Source: DATKEG01 sp035544515
GTDB lineage: Bacteria > Acidobacteriota > Vicinamibacteria > Fen-336
NCBI GenBank assembly: GCA_035544515.1
Contig: DATKEG010000253.1
Location: 1 to 23,368, forward strand
Direction: 5' to 3'
DNA length: 23,368 bases
Part shown: in pieces, positions 17,518 through 23,368 of the stretch
How positions within the stretch are numbered: the stretch's first letter is position 1
Layout of the letters: every line of letters starts with the position of its first letter
The notes under the pieces: generated by a model
Seen by the model: only the letters and a program-made list of their open reading frames with translations
What the model was told of the DNA's origin: nothing
Database searches by the model: none
Made by a program: the position numbers and the translations under genes

Positions 17518-19518
17518 CTAGCCCGCCGCGCCTTCGCGCACGAGGACCCCGGCCGCCTCCACGTCCTCCGCCTTGCCGATCAGGCCCACCCGGTCGCCGG
17601 CGCGCAAGCGCGTCTCGGGCGTGGGGCCGGGCAAGACGGTCCCGTCGCGGTGGATGGCCACCACCGAGGCGCCGGTGCGCGCGCGCAGGTTCGCTTCGGC
17701 CAGGGTACGGTCCGCGAAGGGACTGCCCTCGGCCACCCGCGTCCAGCTGATCTCGACGCCCTGCGCGGCGTCGAGGAGCTGCGCCAGCGCGCGGTGCTCT
17801 TCCTGGGTGTTCAGCGCCACGTCGTAGCTCTCCTCTCGCACCACGTCGCCGTACTTCTGCACCTCCCGAAGGGGGAAGCCGAGGCGCAGCAGGGTGTGGC
17901 GCACGACCTGGAGCCCGCCCTCCATCTCGGGATGGATGACGTCCTGGGCGCCAAGGGCGGCCAGGTGCTTGATGCCCTGCTGGGTCGCCGCGCGGGCCAC
18001 GATGGGCAGGTTCGGGGCCAGGCGGCGTGCGGCCGCCACCGTCAGTCCCGCGGCGGCTTCGTCCGGAATGGTCACGACCAGGGCGCGCGCGCGGTCGAGG
18101 CCCGCGTGGTCGAGGACCTCGGAGTTGGCCGCGTCGCCGAAGAGCACGGGCACCCCGCTCTTGCGCAGCTCTTCGGCCCGGGCCACGTCCACCTCGACCA
18201 CGAGACGAGGTACGCCGACCCGGCCCAGGACGTCCACGATGTGGCCGCCCACGCGGCCCCAGCCCACGATGACGACGTGGTCGCGCGCCGTGGCCACCAC
18301 GTCGTCCGGCGTGGCGGGCGCGCCGCCGACCCAGCGGCGCAGCCAGGGCCAGCCCAGGAGCCGGCGCTCCAGGGGATCCACCAGGCTGAACATGACCGGG
18401 TTGAGCGTGATCGAGACGAGGGCGGCGGACAGCAGCAACGAGTACTGGTCGCCCTCGAGGATGCCGAGCCGCACCGCGGCCTGGCCGAGGATGAAGGTGA
18501 ACTCGCCGATCTGGCTCAGGCCGGCGGCCACGACGAGACCGGTGCGGAGGGGCTGGCGGAGGAGCGTCGTGAGCACGATGGCGGCCAGGCCCTTGCCCAG
18601 GATGATGAGCAGCGTCAGCGCGGCCACCGGGCCCGCCCGCGCCACGAGGTCGCGCGGGTCCACCAGCATGCCCACGGACACGAAGAAGAGGACCGCGAAC
18701 GCCTCGCGGAAGGGGAGCACGTCGGCGCCCACCTGGTGGCTCAGGGGCGACTCGCTCACCACCACGCCGGCGAGGAAGGCGCCGAGCGCGAGGGAGACCC
18801 CGAAGAACGCGGCCGAGCCCAACGCGATGCCGAGCGAGGCCGCCAGCACGAGGAGCAGGAACAGCTCGCGCGAGCGCGTGTGCGCGATGCGCATGAACGC
18901 CCAGCCCAGCACCCGCGCTCCGAAGACGAGCATGATGACGATGAAGGCTCCCGCCTTCAGCAGGGTGAGACCGAACCTCTCCAGGTCGAAGCCGCCACCC
19001 GTGACGGCGAACACGGGCAGGATGAGGAGGAGCAGGACGGTCGCCAGGTCCTCCAGCACCAGCCAGCCCACCGCCACCTGCCCGTGCCGCGTCTCGAGCA
19101 GGCCGTGGTCCATGAGCGCGCGCAGGAGCACCACGGTGCTCGCCACCGAGATGGAGAGCCCGAGCACGAGGCTGGCGTTGACCGGCCAGCCCCAGGACCG
19201 CGTCAGGAGGTAACCGATGCCGGTGGCCACCGCCATCTGGCCGAGGGCGCCCGGCACGGCCACGTCGCGCACGCGCCAGAGGTCGCGCAGCGAGAAGTGC
19301 AGCCCCACGCCGAACATGAGGAAGACGACGCCCAGCTCGGCGAGCTGGCCGATGGCGCCCACGTCGCCCACGAAACCCGGCGTGAACGGGCCGATGGCGA
19401 CGCCCGCCAGCAGGTACCCCACGATGGCGGGGACGCCGATGAGCCGCGCGAGCACGCCGCCGACGAGGGCGGCACCGAGCGCCACCGCGATGTTCACCAG
19501 CAGCGGAAGCTCGTGCAC
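17518..19518 (-). CDS. CPA2-family cation/proton antiporter with RCK domains (YbaL/KefB-like)
   Basis: Membrane antiporter, 666 aa, expected to exchange K+ (or Na+) for H+. The first about 390 residues form some 12-13 TM helices with the CPA2 hallmarks GYLLAGVAIGP, GVVFLMFGVGLHFS and the ion-site segment WLVLEDLATV. An RCK/TrkA-N Rossmann domain follows (HVVIVGWGRVGGHIV; GDAANSEVL), binding a nucleotide, then a TrkA-C domain (about 580-660, ending in RAGDRVGLIGKAED). It matches YbaL better than KefC because no KefF-type partner is nearby. GTG start (19516-19518), no Shine-Dalgarno, with CATAAT 8 nt upstream. Confidence 0.9.
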   Translation of the reverse strand: MHELPLLVNIAVALGAALVGGVLARLIGVPAIVGYLLAGVAIGPFTPGFVGDVGAIGQLAELGVVFLMFGVGLHFSLRDLWRVRDVAVPGALGQMAVATGIGYLLTRSWGWPVNASLVLGLSISVASTVVLLRALMDHGLLETRHGQVAVGWLVLEDLATVLLLLILPVFAVTGGGFDLERFGLTLLKAGAFIVIMLVFGARVLGWAFMRIAHTRSRELFLLLVLAASLGIALGSAAFFGVSLALGAFLAGVVVSESPLSHQVGADVLPFREAFAVLFFVSVGMLVDPRDLVARAGPVAALTLLIILGKGLAAIVLTTLLRQPLRTGLVVAAGLSQIGEFTFILGQAAVRLGILEGDQYSLLLSAALVSITLNPVMFSLVDPLERRLLGWPWLRRWVGGAPATPDDVVATARDHVVIVGWGRVGGHIVDVLGRVGVPRLVVEVDVARAEELRKSGVPVLFGDAANSEVLDHAGLDRARALVVTIPDEAAAGLTVAAARRLAPNLPIVARAATQQGIKHLAALGAQDVIHPEMEGGLQVVRHTLLRLGFPLREVQKYGDVVREESYDVALNTQEEHRALAQLLDAAQGVEISWTRVAEGSPFADRTLAEANLRARTGASVVAIHRDGTVLPGPTPETRLRAGDRVGLIGKAEDVEAAGVLVREGAAG

Positions 19519-19554
19519 GGTTCCGCATTATGTTCCGGGCTGCTACCCTGAGTC
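19519..19554. promoter_or_regulatory. compact divergent promoter region, antiporter / arfB
   Basis: Only 36 bp separate two divergent GTG starts. On the minus strand CATAAT (19527-19532) ends 8 nt before the antiporter start. On the plus strand TGCTACCCT, an extended -10 with hexamer 19544-19549, ends 5 nt before arfB. Neither gene shows a Shine-Dalgarno. The -35 regions would overlap the opposite gene's core promoter, so the two probably compete. Confidence 0.45.
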
Positions 19555-19989
19555 GTGCCGGCACCGATCCGCATCGGCGAACGGGTGGTGGTGCCCGCGT
19601 CCGCCCTCACCATGAAGGCGGTGCGCTCGTCCGGCCCGGGCGGGCAGAACGTCAACAAGGTGGCCTCCAAGGTCGAGCTGCGCGTGGACCTCGCGCGCGT
19701 GGACGGGCTGAGCCCCGCTCAGCGCGACCGGCTCTTCGCGCTGGCGGAGCCACGGCGCGACGCGGAAGGCCTGCTGGTGGTGACGAGCCAGAAGACGCGC
19801 GACCAGTCGCGCAACCTCGACGACGCGCGGGAGAAGGTGCGCGCGCTGGTGGCGAAGGCCATGGCGCTTCCCCGCCGCCGCCGGGCCACCCGGCCCACGG
19901 CCGCGTCCCGCGCGGAGAGGCGCCGGCTGAAGGCCCGCCTCTCTGGACGCAAGCGCGCGCGCGGCCGCGTGCGCGCGGCCGAGGACTAG
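19555..19989 (+). CDS. arfB: peptidyl-tRNA hydrolase ArfB (ribosome rescue)
   Basis: Release-factor-like protein that hydrolyses peptidyl-tRNA on stalled ribosomes, 144 aa against 140 in E. coli YaeJ. The catalytic loop is SSGPGGQNVNK (GGQ at 29-31), followed by the conserved SKVELR strand. The C-terminal tail from about residue 105 is strongly basic (RRRRATRP, RRRLKARLSGRKRARGR), as required to enter the empty mRNA channel. There is no codon-recognition domain, which separates it from RF1/RF2. GTG start at 19555-19557. Confidence 0.92.
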   Translation: MPAPIRIGERVVVPASALTMKAVRSSGPGGQNVNKVASKVELRVDLARVDGLSPAQRDRLFALAEPRRDAEGLLVVTSQKTRDQSRNLDDAREKVRALVAKAMALPRRRRATRPTAASRAERRRLKARLSGRKRARGRVRAAED

Positions 19990-20026
19990 TCCAGCCCGCG
20001 CGGAATCACGGACCGAGAGGGCGGCG

Positions 20027-21658
20027 CTACTCGGGGATGGGAGGTCCCGGGCGCCGGCCGGCGGCCTGTCCGGGCGACGCGGGCTCGCCTCGCAGCACGT
20101 CCAGACCGCCTGCGAGCTTCAAGACCGACTTGTCCCGGTCGTCGGCGATCCAGACGTTGCCCTCGGCGTCCACGGCGATCCCCTCCTGCTGCTTGCCCGG
20201 AATGGTCAGGTCGCGCTCCACGGTGCCGTCGGTCCGCATGACGATGACCACGTCCTGCGCATCCGAGACGGCGAGCAGCCGGTCCAGCTCGGCCACCCAG
20301 GTGATCGCGGTCAGGTCCTCGTAGCCCGAAAGCTCCCAGCGCCCCTTCACCACGTCCGCGCCGAGCGCGCCCGCCGGCCGGTTCACGTCGAAGGCGAGCG
20401 CCACCACCGCGGCGGGCTCGCGCTGGTGGGCCAGGTAGAACATGCCGCCCCCGGGTTGCGTGGGATCGGGGCGGAAGGCCAGCCCCTCGAATCCCTCGTT
20501 GCGATCCCCGCCGGGACGCCCGAGCACGGCGTCCTTGTCCAGCCGCCAGCGCTTGCGCTCCTGGAGGCCGACCGGGTCGTAGAGGATCAGCTCGGAGTTC
20601 CGCTCGGCGAGCACGACCAGGTCGCCGGTGGGGGTGTGGACGGCCACGCCCTCGAGGTCCCCCGCCAGAGCGACGCTGCGGACGACGTTGCCCGCCGTGT
20701 CCAGCTCCGCGAGCTTGCCGTCGTCGCCGACCACGAACAGGTGGCCGGACGGCGGATGGAACGCCACCCCGGAAGGCTCCGCCATCCCCAGCCCGGCGAA
20801 CCGTTGGGGCGTGCCGAACGCGGCGCCCGGCCGCTCGCCCAGGAGCCCCCCTTTGAGGTCCAGGCGGCGAGCCTTGCCCGAGAGGACGAGGTAGGAACCC
20901 ACGCCCATCAGGAGCACGGCCATCACGGTCATGAGCTGCAGCCCGAAGTAGAGGCGGCGGAGGGCGGAGTACTTCGCCTTGTTGATCTGGGCCAGGGCGT
21001 GGGCCTGCACCGCCAGCTCGGCGTTGAGCTGGCCGATGCGCAGCTCCCGCCAGGAGCGGCGATAGGCCTCGAGGTCGCGGCTCAGGATGTCCTCGTAGAA
21101 GCGAAGGCCGACCGGAAAGTCCTCGAGGCCCGTCTCCGAGGCGTAGCGCACCTGGGGCTGCGCCTTGCGTGGCCGCAGGGACTCGATGGCCTGGATCACG
21201 AAGTAGACGGCGATCAGAGCATAGACGGCGATGACCAGGGCCATGAACGGCCGCCAGCCGGCGGGCACGGCGTCGAACACGTCGGTCTGCGACGCCATGA
21301 TGAACAGCAGCGCGTTGAGCGCGCCCATGATGATGAGCGCGAACCGCGCCTTGTGGTCCGCCAGGTCGACGAGGTCGATCGCCTCCTCGAGCACGTCCGT
21401 GAGCGCGCGGTAGCGTTCCCAGGACTCGAGCGGACGATGCGCGTCCTTGACGAACCTCCGCTCCTTCTTCGAGGGTTTGCCCGCCTTCAATGGTCGATCG
21501 GCGGGCGCGGGCAGCGGCACTACCTCGGCCGGCGCGGCCACGACCGGCGTGGCCCGGGCCGGCGCGGCGGGCGTCGCGTGGGCTCTGGCCGCCGCCTGGC
21601 CCCGGGTATCGTCTTCGTCCCGCTCGTCGGCCCGGCGCGAACGGTCGTCTGCGGCCAT
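20027..21658 (-). CDS. PycTM-like membrane domain fused to SdiA-regulated-type beta-propeller
   Basis: Membrane protein of 543 aa. Residues 1-75 are charged and Ala/Pro-rich. Residues about 78-260 look like the Pycsar effector transmembrane domain (PycTM, DUF5706): DLADHKARF before TM1 (about 104-122), TM2 (137-158) ending in a Pro, a soluble stretch with FYEDI and a helix QLNAELAVQAHALAQINKAKY, then TM3 (237-258). Residues about 285-525 form repeated beta blades of the SdiA-regulated family (EPSGVAFHPPSGHLFVVGDDG, DLEGVAVHTPTGDLVVLAE, EGFEGLAF, EGIAVDAEGNVWIADD). The propeller should face the periplasm or surface, and the substrate or ligand is unknown. The ATG at 21656-21658 lies 5 nt after CATAAT. 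No cyclase lies nearby. Confidence 0.72.
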   Translation of the reverse strand: MAADDRSRRADERDEDDTRGQAAARAHATPAAPARATPVVAAPAEVVPLPAPADRPLKAGKPSKKERRFVKDAHRPLESWERYRALTDVLEEAIDLVDLADHKARFALIIMGALNALLFIMASQTDVFDAVPAGWRPFMALVIAVYALIAVYFVIQAIESLRPRKAQPQVRYASETGLEDFPVGLRFYEDILSRDLEAYRRSWRELRIGQLNAELAVQAHALAQINKAKYSALRRLYFGLQLMTVMAVLLMGVGSYLVLSGKARRLDLKGGLLGERPGAAFGTPQRFAGLGMAEPSGVAFHPPSGHLFVVGDDGKLAELDTAGNVVRSVALAGDLEGVAVHTPTGDLVVLAERNSELILYDPVGLQERKRWRLDKDAVLGRPGGDRNEGFEGLAFRPDPTQPGGGMFYLAHQREPAAVVALAFDVNRPAGALGADVVKGRWELSGYEDLTAITWVAELDRLLAVSDAQDVVIVMRTDGTVERDLTIPGKQQEGIAVDAEGNVWIADDRDKSVLKLAGGLDVLRGEPASPGQAAGRRPGPPIPE

Positions 21659-21663
21659 GTCCC

Positions 21664-21669
21664 ATTATG
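21664..21669 (-). promoter_or_regulatory. candidate -10 of the PycTM-propeller gene
   Basis: CATAAT on the minus strand, 5 nt before the ATG, with no Shine-Dalgarno. The same hexamer serves the antiporter gene. No -35 is convincing. Confidence 0.35.
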
Positions 21670-21688
21670 GCTTACGGCGCGCGCGGCA

Positions 21689-21721
21689 GGAGGGCGGCGG
21701 CCAACGCCGCCGCCGCCCTCC
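21689..21721 (-). terminator. 13-bp GC hairpin after the SPFH gene
   Basis: Perfect arms ggagggcggcggc (21689-21701) and gccgccgccctcc (21709-21721) with a 7-nt loop begin 3 bp past the SPFH stop codon. No T-tract follows, so it is not a classical terminator. It could slow read-through, stabilise the SPFH mRNA 3' end, or lower expression of the gene downstream. Confidence 0.6.
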
Positions 21722-21724
21722 CCG

Positions 21725-22834
21725 TTACAGCAGCTTCACGACACGGTCGGCGAGGCCCTTCTCGCCGAGGACGACGGTCAGGTTGGCCTTCTCGGACACC
21801 TTCTCCAGCACCTCGAGCTCACGCAGGCGCATCAGGGTGGGGCTCGACTCGAGGATCTTGGCCGTGTTCGCCTGCGAGCGCATGGCGGCGGTCTCCTCGC
21901 GGCGCGTGACGAGGGCCGCCTCGGCCGCCTTCTTCGCCTCGGTGACCTTGTTCATGAGGTCCTTCATCTCGCCGGGCAGGATGACGTCGCGGATCCCGAG
22001 CGCCACCATCTCGAGACCGAAACCGGCGACGCGGCCGCGCACGATGTGGTCCAGCTCGCGGGTGAGCGCGTCCTTTTCGCTCAGGAGGACGTCCAGCTCG
22101 CGCGTGCCGATGACGGCACGGAGGGCGAGCTGGGCCTCGCGGTAGAGGGCCTGGCGATAGTCTTCCACCGTGGTCATCGCCTTCAGCGGATCGGCGATCC
22201 TGAACGCGACCACGGCGTTCAGTCGCAGCGTGACCTTGTCGGCGGTCATGATCTCCTGGCCGGCGATGTCCACGACCTGCTCCCGCAGGTCGACGTCGAG
22301 GATGCGGGCCTTGGCCACGCCCTTCCAGAAGGCGTGGGCGCCGGGGGCCAGCGTGGCCTCGTGGCGACCGTCCTTGAAGAACAGCCCGGCGTGCCCGGCC
22401 TCGATCGTCACCGCCTCCAGGAGCGGCGTGGCGCCGCGCGCCTGCGCAATGACGGCAACGTCGGCGTGCTCGAAGCGTACGACGCGAGCGTCGAAGACCT
22501 CGACCCGCACGTCGTGGAAGACCGTCCACAGCGCGTACAGACCGGGCTTCAGGACGGCCTCGACGCGGCCGTCGACCCAGACCACCGCGCGCTCGTAGTC
22601 CTTGAGGTCCACGACACGTGCCTCTCCGTCCAGCGCACCCGACTTGGCCATCACGTCCAGGTCGGCGTGCTCGAGCCACACGTCGCGCACCGACACGACG
22701 TCCACACGGATCTTGCGCAGAAGATCCCACATGGAATGACGTCCCGGACCACGGACGTCCTTGAACTGGCGGTCCTTGAAGACAAGACCGCGCTCGTGCT
22801 GGCGAACCTTGAACCAACGCAGGAAAACCCACAA
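21725..22834 (-). CDS. SPFH/slipin-family protein with triplicated head motif
   Basis: Membrane-scaffold type protein, 369 aa. The SPFH core (about 170-300: LDVDLREQVVDIAGQEIMTADKVTLRLNAVVAFRI...FGLEMVALGIRDVILPGEM) matches the slipin/stomatin-prohibitin group. A helical, partly coiled tail follows (about 300-369: TEAKKAAEAALVTRREETAAMRSQANTAKIL). The N-terminus carries three similar modules at residues 14-37, 81-104 and 148-171, each of the form (E)RGLVFKDGR...PGxHxxW. There is no long N-terminal TM helix, so attachment may be by the short WVFLRWF segment. TTG start (22832-22834) with GAGAGGGGGTG upstream. Confidence 0.85.
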   Translation of the reverse strand: MWVFLRWFKVRQHERGLVFKDRQFKDVRGPGRHSMWDLLRKIRVDVVSVRDVWLEHADLDVMAKSGALDGEARVVDLKDYERAVVWVDGRVEAVLKPGLYALWTVFHDVRVEVFDARVVRFEHADVAVIAQARGATPLLEAVTIEAGHAGLFFKDGRHEATLAPGAHAFWKGVAKARILDVDLREQVVDIAGQEIMTADKVTLRLNAVVAFRIADPLKAMTTVEDYRQALYREAQLALRAVIGTRELDVLLSEKDALTRELDHIVRGRVAGFGLEMVALGIRDVILPGEMKDLMNKVTEAKKAAEAALVTRREETAAMRSQANTAKILESSPTLMRLRELEVLEKVSEKANLTVVLGEKGLADRVVKLL

Positions 22835-23095
22835 GGGACACCCCCTCTCTCAAAGAGATCAACCGACAAGAAATGGCCTCCGGGGGACGGTTCGCCGGCC
22901 GCCACGCCTCCAGCGTGGAGCGCGACTTGAGGTCCCTCCGACTCCGCTTGTTACGGGGCGTTTTGGCAGGACCGGTATCCGCGCGCTGCAAGACGCTCTC
23001 GCGCGCTTCCGGCCGTGTCCGGATACGGGCCCACGGCCGGCAGGCGGATCACGGCGTCCGCCCCCCAAAGGCCGCACTTACGACACACCATTCAC
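22835..23095. other. intergenic region upstream of the SPFH gene
   Basis: No protein gene is supported. Nested inverted repeats are visible: GTATCCG (22975-22981) with CGGATAC (23020-23026), enclosing GCGCGC at 22981-22986 and 23001-23006. The SPFH promoter should lie here, but no clear -35/-10 pair is seen. Confidence 0.4.
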
Positions 23096-23168
23096 GAGTT
23101 GGCACAGGAGTCGAACCTGTGACAGCCGAGTTTCGAGCTCGGTGCTCTATCCACTGAGCTAGCCCTGA
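23096..23168 (-). tRNA. tRNA-like element, anticodon CGA, defective acceptor stem
   Basis: A cloverleaf is visible on the minus strand: D-arm GCTC-AGTGGATA-GAGC, anticodon arm CCGAG-CTCGAAA-CTCGG (anticodon CGA at 23133-23135), a 5-nt variable loop, and T-arm ACAGG-TTCGACT-CCTGT. The acceptor arms TCAGGGC and GCCAACT pair at only the three inner positions, no CCA is encoded, and a CGA (Ser) anticodon on a short-variable-loop body is wrong for serine tRNA, which carries a long variable arm. It is probably a pseudo-tRNA or recombinant tRNA. If real, its identity is unclear. Confidence 0.6.
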
Positions 23169-23201
23169 CACCTCCTTCGTTAGAACCCGTGCGCGGAACG
23201 A

Positions 23202-23230
23202 GCGCCGCCGATCACGGAGTGAGGCGGCGC
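23202..23230. repeat. inverted repeat between the two tRNA elements
   Basis: Perfect 8-bp arms gcgccgcc (23202-23209) and ggcggcgc (23223-23230) with a 13-nt spacer. It lies downstream of tRNA-Cys in transcription order, so it may contribute to 3' processing or termination; no T-tract follows. Confidence 0.4.
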
Positions 23231-23291
23231 GCACCGCCGGCCCGGGGGTATCAGCCCTTTCGCGGCCTCGTGGCCGCCTGAACTCCCTAAG

Positions 23292-23365
23292 TGGAGGTGG
23301 GTCGGGGAGTCGAACCCCGCTAACTGGCTTTGCAGGCCAGCGCCTGGCCGCTCGGCCAACCCACC
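23292..23365 (-). tRNA. tRNA-Cys(GCA)
   Basis: Full cloverleaf on the minus strand. The acceptor stem GGTGGGT/ACCCACC is perfect. The anticodon arm is CTGGC-CTGCAAA-GCCAG with anticodon GCA, and the T-arm contains GGGG-TTCGACT-CCCC. The discriminator is T (U73), the cysteine identity base, and CCA is encoded (23292-23294). It decodes UGC/UGU. Confidence 0.95.
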
Positions 23366-23368
23366 GGC

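Noticed and set aside
20027..22834. A complete Pycsar defence system
   Set aside because: No PycC-type uridylate/cytidylate cyclase is present; only the effector-like membrane domain is seen, fused to a propeller.
20426..22930. Long plus-strand open frame opposite the propeller and SPFH genes
   Set aside because: Antisense shadow caused by codon bias; no recognisable motif.
23049..23234. 61-residue open frame over the tRNA-like element
   Set aside because: Its GLAQWIEHR...TGSTPVP sequence is the familiar mistranslation of tRNA genes.

Overview
This is a GC-rich chromosomal window (roughly 70% G+C, protein-dense) from a Gram-negative bacterium. A beta-barrel outer-membrane protein, a lipobox lipoprotein and secreted metallopeptidases support an outer membrane. 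A Mycobacterium-type fused 2-oxoglutarate decarboxylase/dehydrogenase (Kgd) beside a ferredoxin-type 2-oxoglutarate oxidoreductase (KorAB), with secreted M28 and M24 peptidases, would fit Acidobacteriota, Gemmatimonadota, Myxococcota or similar soil phyla. No marker here settles the phylum.

Layout. Positions 1-160 hold 1.5 copies of a 108-bp tandem repeat. Positions 158-4529 (minus strand) hold a secreted M28 peptidase, an MBL-fold glyoxalase II-like hydrolase and a large multi-TM protein resembling GT-C glycosyltransferases. Positions 4754-5242 (plus) encode a single-RRM RNA-binding protein. A 445-bp convergent intergenic region (5243-5687) follows, with a strong hairpin and an ACGT-rich repeat block. 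A secreted M24 peptidase (5688-7109, minus) diverges from a DM13 lipoprotein plus beta-barrel pair (7232-8484, plus).

Positions 8498-19518 are one minus-strand block. In transcription order it reads CPA2 antiporter with RCK domains, HD-domain hydrolase, PAS-GGDEF cyclase with an EAL stub, kgd, korA, korB. Kgd and KorAB both decarboxylate 2-oxoglutarate: Kgd feeds lipoate/NAD chemistry or releases succinic semialdehyde, and KorAB reduces ferredoxin while making succinyl-CoA. The window therefore carries two interchangeable branches of the TCA cycle side by side. ArfB, a ribosome-rescue hydrolase, diverges from the antiporter at 19555.

The right part (20027-22834, minus) holds an SPFH/slipin-like protein with a triplicated head motif. 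It is followed by a protein joining a membrane domain resembling the Pycsar effector domain (PycTM) to an SdiA-regulated-type beta-propeller. This fusion is the least conventional gene in the window. A tRNA-like element with a mismatched acceptor stem and a good tRNA-Cys(GCA) close the window.

A recurring theme is initiation signals. Six genes have a -10-like hexamer (TAnnnT or CATAAT) ending 5-12 nt before the start codon and no visible Shine-Dalgarno, which suggests leaderless mRNAs. Six others have clear Shine-Dalgarno sequences. Assignments are from motif recognition alone; no database search was run.
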